Assembly: GCF_004168585.1 (NCBI RefSeq)
Contig: NZ_PGVH01000029.1
Coordinates: 139,095-203,094 of the forward strand
DNA from: Shewanella sp. OPT22
GTDB lineage: Bacteria; Pseudomonadota; Gammaproteobacteria; Enterobacterales; Shewanellaceae
Reading direction: 5' to 3'
Length of the DNA: 64,000 nt
This document shows positions 55,915 through 64,000 of the stretch, one piece after another. Under the pieces are notes generated by a model. That model did not search any database. It was not told where the DNA came from and worked only from the letters and a program-made list of their open reading frames with translations. Each line of letters begins with the position of its first letter. The first letter of the stretch is position 1. A program made the translations under genes and the position numbers.

Positions 55915-56788
55915 TCGTTCTGTCCTCTTCCTGCTCAGGCCGTTTAACTAGACGTTCAATAAAGAACTCTAAATGTCCGCCTGGTTGCTGTGGAATTGGC
56001 CAACTAATAATTTTATTCGCCAAACCATGATAGGCAATTGTAGCAGGTGATTTAGGAAATGCTTCTACGACCAGTTTCTGTTTACGCACGGATTTGCGTA
56101 AGTTTTCATCAAACGGAATCGTTGCCACCAGTTCCAGTGCTACATCAAGGAATCGATCTGTCACTTTGCTTAATTTAGCAAACAACTCCATTCCTTCACG
56201 CAGGCTTTTCACCATATTTGCGACAATCTTAAAACGGAACACACCGTGTTCGCGGCTTAAAATCTTAATTAAGGCATATGCGTCAGTGATTGAGGTAGGT
56301 TCGTCACAGACCACGATGAGTACATCTTGTGATGCGCGTGAGAAACTCAACACCATATCTGATATACCTGCTGCCGTATCGACAATCAGTATGTCAAACT
56401 GGGTTTTCATTTCACTGAAGGCGCGTATAAGGCCAACATGCTGTGCTGAATTTAGCTCCACCATGGCCTGAGTGCCTGATGTTGCAGGAATGATACCGAT
56501 ACCTTTTGGACCTCGAACGATAATATCGTCCAGATCTGCTTCACCAGATAATACGTGAGATAGGTTTTTTTCAGCTCTAATGCCTAACATAACGTCGACA
56601 TTAGCAAGACCTAGATCGGCATCTAATACCAAAACTCGCTTGCCTTTCTCGGCAAGTGCTACTGCTGTGTTGATTGAAGCGCTGGTTTTACCTACGCCTC
56701 CTTTACCACCACTTACCGCAATAACTTTTACTTTTTCATTGTTAGGTTGATTCATCATACGTAAACCGCTTGCTTGATCTTGGGTCAT
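55907..56788 (-). CDS. flhG: Flagellar number regulator FlhG (FleN)
   Basis: A MinD-like ATPase of about 293 residues (AVSGGKGGVGKTSASINTA, LDADLGLANVDVMLG, VDTAAGISDMV). With FlhF it limits polar flagella to one and represses the flagellar master activator in Vibrio/Pseudomonas. I start it at MTQDQASGLR (56788), the usual N-terminus; an ATG six codons upstream (56806) would overlap flhF. Confidence 0.95.
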   Translation of the reverse strand: MTQDQASGLRMMNQPNNEKVKVIAVSGGKGGVGKTSASINTAVALAEKGKRVLVLDADLGLANVDVMLGIRAEKNLSHVLSGEADLDDIIVRGPKGIGIIPATSGTQAMVELNSAQHVGLIRAFSEMKTQFDILIVDTAAGISDMVLSFSRASQDVLIVVCDEPTSITDAYALIKILSREHGVFRFKIVANMVKSLREGMELFAKLSKVTDRFLDVALELVATIPFDENLRKSVRKQKLVVEAFPKSPATIAYHGLANKIISWPIPQQPGGHLEFFIERLVKRPEQEEDRTSE

Positions 56789-56792
56789 AGCT

Positions 56793-58211
56793 TTACTCAA
56801 ATACATGGGCTAATTCGGTGGCCCGCACCGGTTGAACAAATTCTGGCTCAGATTCATCTAAGACAGATAATGCTTGCTCTGCAAGCTTAAAGGTATCAGC
56901 AAGATGAATATCTTCTGGTACTCTTTGGCCGTCAGTGACATAGTTTAATGGAAGCTTATTGCTAATTAATACACTTAATGCACTTGCTAATGAAACTGAC
57001 TCATCTAATTTTGTTAAAACGGCACCCGCTAATGGCACACGTTTAAAGTATTCTACGGCTTCCTGTAACACTCTTCTTTGAGCTGTCGCAGACAATACCA
57101 GATAATTACGGATAGGTATGCGTTTATTTGCATTTAAATTATCAAGTTGTTGATATAAACGCTGATCTCGCTGCCCCATACCTGCAGTGTCAATTAATAC
57201 CAATTTTCTATTTCTGAATTGATATAAAATCTGTTCCAATTCACTTACATCGTGAGCAAGTTTTACCGGACATCCCATTATTTTGCCATAAGTTGCCAGC
57301 TGCTCATAGGCTCCAATGCGATAATGATCCATCGTAATCAACGCGACTTGGTCATTTCCGTGCTTCGCTGCAAATCTCGCTGCAATTTTAGCCAGAGTTG
57401 TTGTTTTTCCTACACCTGTTGGGCCTACTAATGCTACAACACCACCACGATTTACAATGTCATCGCCTTGATTATCGAGTAAATTCGCTAAGCTCTGTGG
57501 TAACGCTTTTACTAAATCGGCTGGCTTATAATGTTGAGTTAGCTCCGACAACTGTTTTGCTAACGCTGGTGTAAATTCAGCTTCAAGTAACTTTGTTTCT
57601 AACATTGAACCAACAGGATCAACTTGCTGCTTTTTTTCTGTCATCAAGCTAGAAACTTGATGAGTTAATAAACTACGTAATGACGCAAGTTCATCTCTCA
57701 TCGCTTGCATTTCATTACTTACAGGAACGGCTGTTTCTGTTTTTACTTTCATTGACTGACGATGATTTTGAGCTGGTGCAGCTTGCGAGTTCCGGCTGGC
57801 TTCAAGCCCCTTGGCCCACGAAGGCATGTCAAGTTCATCTTTAGCTTCTTGTTCTTGCTGTTGAAGCTTAGCGTGTTGACGCTCCAATAAAGCTTGCAAT
57901 GAATCCGCTGGCGCAGCCTGTGGCGTTTTCATTGATTTCTTAACGGGCGAAACGTCAGCCGGCTTCGTAGCACGAACTGTGTTGGCACCAATTGAGACTC
58001 TGTCGTCAGACAAATCCATAAATGAGCGTTTAGGAATCTTTGGCTCAGCTTTCACTTGTGGTTTTGGTTCATCGTAATCAACTGCGGCAACGATCTCGAT
58101 ACCACCGTCTACTTTTTTGTTGGACATGATTACAGCATCAGAACCCAAGGTTTCCTTCACTTGTGCTAATGCTGTACGCATATCTTTGGCAAAAAAACGT
58201 TTTATCTTCAC
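56793..58211 (-). CDS. flhF: Polar flagellar GTPase FlhF
   Basis: A 472-residue SRP-type GTPase. A variable basic N-terminal B domain (about 1-190) is followed by N and G domains with GPTGVGKTTTLAKIAARF, DTAGMGQRDQR and LTKLDESVSL. It positions the flagellum at the cell pole. Between flhA and flhG as in Vibrio. Confidence 0.95.
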   Translation of the reverse strand: MKIKRFFAKDMRTALAQVKETLGSDAVIMSNKKVDGGIEIVAAVDYDEPKPQVKAEPKIPKRSFMDLSDDRVSIGANTVRATKPADVSPVKKSMKTPQAAPADSLQALLERQHAKLQQQEQEAKDELDMPSWAKGLEASRNSQAAPAQNHRQSMKVKTETAVPVSNEMQAMRDELASLRSLLTHQVSSLMTEKKQQVDPVGSMLETKLLEAEFTPALAKQLSELTQHYKPADLVKALPQSLANLLDNQGDDIVNRGGVVALVGPTGVGKTTTLAKIAARFAAKHGNDQVALITMDHYRIGAYEQLATYGKIMGCPVKLAHDVSELEQILYQFRNRKLVLIDTAGMGQRDQRLYQQLDNLNANKRIPIRNYLVLSATAQRRVLQEAVEYFKRVPLAGAVLTKLDESVSLASALSVLISNKLPLNYVTDGQRVPEDIHLADTFKLAEQALSVLDESEPEFVQPVRATELAHVFE

Positions 58212-58222
58212 GGCTACATCCT

Positions 58223-60322
58223 CTACTGACCGACAGCTGATACAATTCGAATTTGTTTCTCATCGGGAACTTCTTGATAAGAAATCACCCTCAAGTTCGG
58301 AATGGTGTGCTTAACAAAGCGTGACAATGTCGAACGCAGCATTCCCGATGTCAACAATATGGCAGGCTGACCGGCCAACTCTTGCTGCTGCGATGCGTCG
58401 TTTAACGACTTCTGCATACGCTCTGCAAGGCCTGGCTCAATATTTGGTCCGTCTCCACCTGTTGCCTGCATAGACTGATGCAACATCTGTTCCAACTCTG
58501 GAGCCAAAGTTATGACAGGTACTTCTAATTCAGGTCCAGCGATCTCCTGAACGATCATTCTCTTCAATGCAATTCGTACTGCAGCGGTCAATACTTCAGT
58601 ATCTTGGCTCTTAGTACCGTATTCCAATAAGGTTTGTACGATGGTCTTCAAATCACGTACTGAAACACCTTCATGCAATAGGTTTTGCATAACTTTCACC
58701 ACAATGCCTAATGACATAACTTCAGGAATCAATCCATCTACTAACTTAGGCGACTGTTTTTGTAAAATATCAAGTAATTGTTGAACTTCTTCATAGCCAA
58801 GTAGCTTAGAAGCGTTGTTAGTAAGCAATTGGCTTATGTGGGTTGCGACTACAGTTGCGGCGTCAACCACGGTATAACCCAATGTTTGTGCATGTTCACG
58901 CTGCTCTGGTGAAATCCAAACCGCATCAAGGCCAAAAGCAGGGTCTTTGGTCTCTATCCCATCAAGTTTTCCATAAACTTGGCCAGGGTTAATGGCTAAT
59001 TCACTGTCATGACGAATTTCAGATTCACCAACTACAACGCCCATGAGTGAAATTTGATAAGTATTTGGTGCTAAATCTAAATTGTCGCGAATGTGTACTG
59101 CTGGCACCAAGAAACCCAGCTCTTGTGACAACTTCTTACGAACACCTTTAATCCGCGTAAGTAACTCTCCGTCTTGCGCTTTATCAACGAGAGGGATGAG
59201 ACGATAACCCACTTCAAGGCCAATGGTGTCAACATGACGCACATCCTCCCAACTTAATTCTTTGACTTCTTTATTATCTTTTTCAACAGGCGGCGCTTTG
59301 GCGAGTTCTAATGCTTGCTGTTGTTTTTGCTTATTACGACGAAATACAAAGTAAGCAGCGCCTGCGGTAAGTAATGCGAAACTGATGAAAGCAAAATGTG
59401 GCATACCTGGTACTAGCCCCATGATCATCAACAAACTAGCAGCAATCATGAGTGATTTATGATTGTCAAACATCTGACTCATCATCAGTTTGCCCATATC
59501 ACCAGACTCATTTTGACGCGTTACCATTAACGCAGCAGCAATAGAGAGCAACAAACCGGGAATTTGAGCAACCAAACCGTCACCGATGGTTAGCAGAGTA
59601 TAGATTTCAACAGCACGCGATAAATCGAGCCCGTGCTGCACCATGCCTATAACAAAACCACCGATGATATTAATAATCAGAATCATGATACCAGCGACAG
59701 CATCACCTTTTACGAATTTTGACGCACCGTCCATTGCACCGTAAAAGTCTGCTTCTTGAGTAACATCTTTGCGTCGCTCTTTGGCTTGCTCTTGATTGAT
59801 GAGTCCAGCATTTAAGTCCGCATCAATCGCCATCTGTTTACCGGGCATCGCATCTAGCGTGAAACGTGCGCTCACCTCAGCGATACGACCAGCACCCTTT
59901 GTAACAACTACAAAGTTAATAATGATGAGAATGATAAATACAATTAAGCCAACAGCGTAATTTCCACCGATAACTACTGAACCAAAGGCTTCGATTACTT
60001 TACCAGCAGCATCACCACCGTTATGACCTTCAAGTAGTACAACACGAGTAGACGCTACGTTTAACGCCAAACGAAGTAAGGTTGCAATAAGAAGTACAGA
60101 TGGAAAAGCAGCGAAATCCAATGGTCTGTCGGTGTAAATCGCGACTAAGAGTACAATTAAGGCTAACGCAATATTGAAAGAAAATAAGGTATCAAGCAGT
60201 AATGCAGGCATTGGCAAAATAATCATCGCCATCGCTGCCAACACTAACAAAGGAGTACCAATCCCTTTTAGATTATTGACATTAAACTGTTTAACCTGAC
60301 CTAGCGTTGCTTTTACATCCAT
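58223..60322 (-). CDS. flhA: Flagellar export-gate protein FlhA
   Basis: A 699-residue inner-membrane protein with about eight N-terminal helices. The FHIPEP signature region (VVTKGAGRIAEVSARFTLD, MPGKQMAIDADLNAG) lies between helices, and the large C-terminal domain docks export substrates and chaperones. First gene of the operon, eleven bases before flhF, with a sigma-54 promoter directly upstream. flhB proper is not in the window. Confidence 0.96.
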   Translation of the reverse strand: MDVKATLGQVKQFNVNNLKGIGTPLLVLAAMAMIILPMPALLLDTLFSFNIALALIVLLVAIYTDRPLDFAAFPSVLLIATLLRLALNVASTRVVLLEGHNGGDAAGKVIEAFGSVVIGGNYAVGLIVFIILIIINFVVVTKGAGRIAEVSARFTLDAMPGKQMAIDADLNAGLINQEQAKERRKDVTQEADFYGAMDGASKFVKGDAVAGIMILIINIIGGFVIGMVQHGLDLSRAVEIYTLLTIGDGLVAQIPGLLLSIAAALMVTRQNESGDMGKLMMSQMFDNHKSLMIAASLLMIMGLVPGMPHFAFISFALLTAGAAYFVFRRNKQKQQQALELAKAPPVEKDNKEVKELSWEDVRHVDTIGLEVGYRLIPLVDKAQDGELLTRIKGVRKKLSQELGFLVPAVHIRDNLDLAPNTYQISLMGVVVGESEIRHDSELAINPGQVYGKLDGIETKDPAFGLDAVWISPEQREHAQTLGYTVVDAATVVATHISQLLTNNASKLLGYEEVQQLLDILQKQSPKLVDGLIPEVMSLGIVVKVMQNLLHEGVSVRDLKTIVQTLLEYGTKSQDTEVLTAAVRIALKRMIVQEIAGPELEVPVITLAPELEQMLHQSMQATGGDGPNIEPGLAERMQKSLNDASQQQELAGQPAILLTSGMLRSTLSRFVKHTIPNLRVISYQEVPDEKQIRIVSAVGQ

Positions 60323-60368
60323 TACCGATAGCCCAAAGATTGACGCATTTATAAAATCTTTTATTGCT

Positions 60369-60387
60369 AAAGCAGTTATCAGGCCAA
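60369..60387 (-). promoter_or_regulatory. Sigma-54 promoter of flhA operon
   Basis: On the minus strand TTGGCCTGATAACTGCTTT carries the GG (-24) and GC (-12) elements exactly ten bases apart, as in YTGGCAC-N5-TTGCW. Start would fall near 60360, about 38 nt before the flhA start. Sigma-54 with FlrA/FlrC-type activators drives this operon in Vibrio. Confidence 0.7.
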
Positions 60388-60580
60388 GTTTTAAACCTTC
60401 TTAGTGATAGTAAATATTAATTATTTTTAACTTGTATACGAAGGATGTATTCTTGATCATAAACTCTATCCAAAAGTTCAACTTAATCGAATGGCCCCCC
60501 CTGCATTCACAATCATTTCAACAGTATTTTTCTTTCTAATTAATACTTTGTTGAAACTGATAAATTAATGAGAAATTGTT

Positions 60581-61114
60581 ATGTCTATACAACAAATTTC
60601 TATGCTCCCCCTAGAGTGGACCGGTAAAGATTTTAAAGAGTTAACACATGAACAAGTTCGAACAATAAGTTGTGCTTACCAACAATTTGTACATTCTGAA
60701 GAATGCAATCCGAACAAACCCAATGCAATTGAGATCCCCTACAAAACCTCTATTTTAAAGAGGACAAAAAAGATTATTTTTACAGTAAGAGATGCGAGTA
60801 AATCTCAGAGAGATTTTAGCTTGAGCTTTAAAAAATTTAATTGCTTCGGCAGCAGAACGACGACAAAATCAAAGAGTTTAGAGGCTTTGTTCAATTCAAA
60901 AACACCGGGATTGGGTACTATATCTGGAAGACGAAATACCACTGAAGTGGCTCATGTAACGCACCTTGGCAGTTATCAGAGCGAATCAGGTTCCAAAGCT
61001 AAAAGCCACATACAAAAACTCGCACGATTTTTTTGCTTTCCTATGCCTGCAATCAGCTGCTTTGTACGGGCGAACCTTGTCAGGATAAAACCTGAACAAC
61101 CACTAACGTGGTGA
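60581..61114 (+). CDS. Unrecognised basic protein
   Basis: A 177-residue ORF between flhA (divergent) and the haem chemoreceptor gene. The protein is basic (Lys/Arg-rich in the middle third), has no signal peptide and no motif I recognise, with a short Phe/Cys-rich hydrophobic patch near residue 148-160. Ribosome binding site is weak (GAG nine bases upstream). It could be a real orphan gene or an open stretch by chance; the length and the preceding AT-rich promoter-like region favour a gene. Confidence 0.45.
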   Translation: MSIQQISMLPLEWTGKDFKELTHEQVRTISCAYQQFVHSEECNPNKPNAIEIPYKTSILKRTKKIIFTVRDASKSQRDFSLSFKKFNCFGSRTTTKSKSLEALFNSKTPGLGTISGRRNTTEVAHVTHLGSYQSESGSKAKSHIQKLARFFCFPMPAISCFVRANLVRIKPEQPLTW

Positions 61115-61209
61115 ACATAAATGACCCTTGGAGTATTGGATACACAAATTTAGCTTGTACTAACAAGTAGTACTCACCTTTCCAATTTATGATCTGTATC
61201 AACGTTTAA

Positions 61210-61225
61210 TGTGATTTAGATCACT
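61210..61225. promoter_or_regulatory. CRP-like site upstream of the chemoreceptor
   Basis: TGTGATTTAGATCACT follows TGTGA-N6-TCACA with one mismatch, about 140 bases before the chemoreceptor start. Nearby ATGTGAAC and GTGCTCAC resemble half-sites. Confidence 0.4.
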
Positions 61226-61292
61226 ACTCTTTGTGCTCACTTCAAATGTGAACTTTATTTATACAAACAAGCCTGTATATGGAATTTTATTA

Positions 61293-61319
61293 TTAAGACT
61301 TATACATGGCTGACGATAT
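61293..61319 (+). promoter_or_regulatory. Possible sigma-28 (FliA) promoter of the chemoreceptor
   Basis: TTAAGACT, then eleven bases, then GACGATAT, resembling the FliA consensus TAAAGTTT-N11-GCCGATAA (six of eight at -10). It ends 36 bases before the start codon, and chemoreceptors are usual FliA targets. Confidence 0.45.
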
Positions 61320-61355
61320 ATATTCATTAGCTGACAAAAATAAGAACCGAGCATT

Positions 61356-62972
61356 ATGTCAAAGCCACTGTCCATAAGAACTTTAGTGTTAACCACCCTT
61401 GCGATAATATTCCTTATCGTACTCGCATTCACATTATGGTTTGGTTCATCGAGTCAACGGGCTCACTTAGAAGAATACGCTCAAGATCATACTCACAGTT
61501 TAACGAAATCCTACTTCGATTCTCTGAATACAATGATGCTCACAGGCACCATTGGTAATCGAGAGCTTTTGCGTAAAAAAATGACAGCAGAAGAAGAGAT
61601 TAAAGATATTCGCATCATCCGAAGCCCAGCATTGAATAAAGTCTTCGGTAAGGGACTCTCGGGGGAAAGCGTTCAAGACAATTTTGATGAGCAAGCTTTA
61701 GCTGGCAAGACAATCAATACCATCACTCAATCAAAAGAAGGTCGAGTACTCACTCGAATCGAACCAATTTTAGCAAAAGCTGATTATCAAGGAGTTAATT
61801 GTTTGGGCTGCCATCAAGTTTCTGAGGGTACCATTCTTGGCGCAACTCGTATTGATTACTCACTTGCGAAAAGTGATAGGCAACTTGAGAAAAGTTTATT
61901 CACCAGCGCACTAATTCAAGCTACTTTGTTTATACTCGCATTTATCATTACCGGTTTTATTCTTAACCATTTCGTCATTAGTCGGTTACGACTTTTGCGA
62001 CACATGATGACACAGGTTACTGAACAGTCTGACTTAACACTTCAATTGAGTGTCAATCGTGACGATGAGATTGGTGCTGTCTCGAACACTTTTAATCAAA
62101 TGGTTTCCCGAATCAATGATACGCTCTGTACCGTCGTCACTAATGCCAGAGAAGTTAATGAAAGTGCTAAGAGTATTGCCTCAATGGCAGAAACGACGAA
62201 ACATGAAGTTCTCGCCCAAAAATCAAATACGACTCAAGTTGCTACGGCCATGACAGAAATGGCAGCATCGGCAGAGCAAGTTAAAGCCAATGCAGAGACA
62301 ACCTTTTCACACTCGCAAACAACCAGTTCAGCCGCCTCAGACGGAGAAAATAGAGCTCAGATTGCCGTGAATGCCATTGAAACACTCAGCCAAGAAGTTC
62401 AACAAGGTGCTGCAAAAATACAACAACTCAATCACCGCAGTGATGAAGTTGCAGCTGTACTTTCGGTAATTTCGGGGATTGCAGAACAAACCAATTTACT
62501 GGCATTAAATGCAGCCATTGAAGCAGCACGAGCTGGAGAACAAGGTCGAGGTTTTGCAGTCGTCGCGGATGAAGTCAGAACGTTAGCATCTCGCACTCAA
62601 GAATCTACACAAGATATCCGTAAAACCATTGAGGGACTGAGGGAAGAAGCCGCTGACTGTGTGCAAATCATGGATAAAGCTTCCGGCTTTGCTCAGCAAC
62701 AAGTGTCTGCTATTCAAACTGTAGCTGAAGAGCTAAAAAACATTAATGACTCAATTGATGAAATTTGTGAGCTGAATGCGCAAATGGAAACAGCGGCCAG
62801 TGAGCAAAGCCATGTATCTGAATCCATCAACGCTAATGTCATCGATATTAGCCAATCTGCTGAAACGACATCTATTGATGCTGAAAGCACCGCTGAAATT
62901 GCAAATAAACTGCTAGGAATGGCAGATAAGCTTGAGCAGAGTGCGATGCAGTTTAGGCTAATTGAAAAGTAA
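61356..62972 (+). CDS. Methyl-accepting chemotaxis protein with periplasmic haem motif
   Basis: A 538-residue chemoreceptor. Membrane helix 1 (about 12-30), a periplasmic sensor of about 150 residues, helix 2 (about 183-203), HAMP (205-260) and a cytoplasmic signalling hairpin with [20 protein letters not shown] near residue 378. The sensor contains CLGCH at residues 149-153, a c-type haem attachment motif, placed shortly before membrane helix 2. It probably senses redox state, oxygen or nitric oxide, but the ligand is unproved. Downstream of the flagellar operon and perhaps under FliA. Confidence 0.9.
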   Translation: MSKPLSIRTLVLTTLAIIFLIVLAFTLWFGSSSQRAHLEEYAQDHTHSLTKSYFDSLNTMMLTGTIGNRELLRKKMTAEEEIKDIRIIRSPALNKVFGKGLSGESVQDNFDEQALAGKTINTITQSKEGRVLTRIEPILAKADYQGVNCLGCHQVSEGTILGATRIDYSLAKSDRQLEKSLFTSALIQATLFILAFIITGFILNHFVISRLRLLRHMMTQVTEQSDLTLQLSVNRDDEIGAVSNTFNQMVSRINDTLCTVVTNAREVNESAKSIASMAETTKHEVLAQKSNTTQVATAMTEMAASAEQVKANAETTFSHSQTTSSAASDGENRAQIAVNAIETLSQEVQQGAAKIQQLNHRSDEVAAVLSVISGIAEQTNLLALNAAIEAARAGEQGRGFAVVADEVRTLASRTQESTQDIRKTIEGLREEAADCVQIMDKASGFAQQQVSAIQTVAEELKNINDSIDEICELNAQMETAASEQSHVSESINANVIDISQSAETTSIDAESTAEIANKLLGMADKLEQSAMQFRLIEK

Positions 62973-63165
62973 CAAAAAAGTTTCATCCATTTTTAGAAAG
63001 GTGAGTTTATACCTATGATGGTTGAAGATGCATGTTTCAGAACTTTCTCTACGCAAATTTTTTGAGGCGCATTGGCGAAGGAATATCGGGATTCATTCTA
63101 GAGGGCGTTCTCAATTAGCCAATGTAATAAAGAATAGTTGCGCTGAGATGTCCACGTAGTACAAG
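62973..63165. other. Intergenic region with a MITE-end-like sequence
   Basis: No gene is supported. At 63098-63119 TAGAGGGCGTTCTCAATTAG resembles the ends of the MITE at 7797-8075 (TAGGGGGGCGTTCCCAATTA). No matching second end is seen, so it may be a remnant or chance. Confidence 0.35.
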
Positions 63166-63777
63166 TTAATTCTCGAAATTATGACTTTTGCTATAGCTAA
63201 AGCTAGAAACCTTTAAATGGGGATTTTCACAACCGCTTGAGCCTTCAACCCAACTAGATAATTGGTTTATAACACGAGCGTCTTGATTAACATCACTCCC
63301 CTTAGCAATTCGAACTGTATCACCAATTAATTCCACAAAATAAATTAACACCCCTCCGTCTATCCCCTTTTGTTTATTAGTAAAACTGACCAGGAGGGGC
63401 CCCGAGGTTTGATTTGAGTCTTTCAGTGATTTTGCCACCCTATACTTGTCAGTAGACGAGAGCTCATAAGACTCAACCATAGGACAAAAATCTAAACCTA
63501 TTGAAGTTAGGTAATCATGGCGAAATTTTTCACACTCTATATTAAACTTATTATAAAGTTCTAGAAATCTTTCCTCATTTGGGGCATCTACAGGAACATA
63601 GGAATCCTCGTCACTCTCTAGCCATGAATCAAGACTCAAAAAAGATGAACTCGTAGAAGTGTTATCTCCTATCACCAGATACGTCTCTTCAAATTCAACT
63701 GAATCAGGTGCATTTGACCCACTTTGCTGAAGTTCGTCTAATGGAATGAATTGGGCTTCGACTTTTCCTACAGACAT
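63166..63777 (-). CDS. Unrecognised acidic protein
   Basis: A 203-residue ORF encoding an acidic, Ser-rich protein with no signal peptide, membrane helix or known motif. The first 80 residues are low-complexity acidic (EFEETYLVIGD, SWLESDEDSYVPVD). The second half looks folded, with LLVSFTNKQKGIDGGVLIYF and a C-terminal SSGCENPHLKVSS. Nothing in the immediate context fixes its role. Probably a lineage-specific gene. Confidence 0.5.
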   Translation of the reverse strand: MSVGKVEAQFIPLDELQQSGSNAPDSVEFEETYLVIGDNTSTSSSFLSLDSWLESDEDSYVPVDAPNEERFLELYNKFNIECEKFRHDYLTSIGLDFCPMVESYELSSTDKYRVAKSLKDSNQTSGPLLVSFTNKQKGIDGGVLIYFVELIGDTVRIAKGSDVNQDARVINQLSSWVEGSSGCENPHLKVSSFSYSKSHNFEN

Positions 63778-64000
63778 AAATTATTTCCTATTCGATAACC
63801 TCAAGATACCAGCTTTCACTGACATGACGATTTAGTCCTCATATCGCTTAATAAGTAAACTTATTGAGCATACATAGGTATAATCATAAAACCTTATGAG
63901 CTGTAACGTAAGGCAGGTGAACAAAAGTTAACTTTTACTTAATCTCATAAAACGTAAAGAAATGAATAGATGGTTTTAAAACATCAATGTTTCAGCTCAT
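63778..64000. other. Right-edge intergenic sequence
   Basis: No gene is visible. It contains a perfect 14-bp palindrome AAAAGTTAACTTTT (63923-63936) and an imperfect palindrome around GGTTTTAAAACATC (63970-63985), possibly operators of a gene beyond the edge. Confidence 0.4.

Noticed and set aside
63028-63159. 43-codon plus-strand ORF after the chemoreceptor
   Set aside because: Open and basic, but no ribosome binding site and no family resemblance; it overlaps the MITE-end-like sequence, so coding status cannot be supported.

Overview
The window reads as a chromosomal segment of a marine, AT-rich gammaproteobacterium of the Alteromonadales (Pseudoalteromonas/Colwelliaceae/Shewanella-like). 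This rests on the murJ/rpsT pair, the large single-polar-flagellum operon flhA-flhF-flhG-fliA-cheYZAB-parC-parP-cheW, the SLBB-type export protein of the Vibrio/Shewanella kind, and REP-like palindromes. The genus cannot be fixed from sequence reading alone.

Layout. 1-5.8 kb: the start of murJ, rpsT (UUG start, own promoter and terminator), a lipoprotein M28 peptidase, a beta-CASP metallo-beta-lactamase RNase-like protein, a Wzi-type capsule outer-membrane protein and a small beta-barrel protein. 5.8-41.7 kb: a long surface-polysaccharide (O-antigen/capsule) locus, nearly all on the minus strand and read from right to left. It starts with an RfaH paralogue, an ops element and an unusual structured leader, then the export and chain-length proteins (SLBB protein, Wzz). 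Next come UDP-ManNAcA synthesis (wecB, wecC), dTDP-4-amino-sugar synthesis (rmlB, rmlA, vioA-like, acetyltransferase), Wzx, Wzy and three glycosyltransferases. A heparinase-like protein and a two-domain oxidoreductase follow, then the diacetylbacillosamine module (pglC, pglD, pglE and, past an IS3 insertion, pglF/wbpM). The locus ends with ugd, UDP-glucuronate 4-epimerase, galU and a second rmlBA pair. Two HEPN-MNT toxin-antitoxin modules flank galU. A MITE-like element, a REP array and a damaged IS3-family element sit in the gaps.

41.7-45.9 kb: a POT peptide transporter, a response regulator with an atypical receiver, and MlaA. 46.0-60.3 kb: the late flagellar and chemotaxis block. On the plus strand are a FliK-like protein and a stand-alone FlhB C-terminal homologue. 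On the minus strand is the operon flhA, flhF, flhG, fliA, cheY, cheZ, cheA, cheB, a small membrane protein, parC, parP, cheW and a DUF2802 protein, preceded by a good sigma-54 promoter. 60.4-64 kb: an unrecognised basic protein, a methyl-accepting chemotaxis protein with a periplasmic CxxCH haem motif, and an unrecognised acidic protein.

How it works together. The polysaccharide locus encodes a complete Wzx/Wzy pathway. One initiating phosphosugar transferase (PglC type) plus three glycosyltransferases suggest a repeat unit of about four sugars, drawn from diNAcBac, ManNAcA, a 4-acetamido-4,6-dideoxyhexose and possibly GalA. RfaH acting at the ops site would let polymerase read through this >20 kb operon. 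The most unusual feature is the leader between ops and the first gene: tandem 124-bp units with several hairpins. One hairpin stem shows a compensatory base change between copies, and the ops site itself forms the base of a composite inverted repeat.
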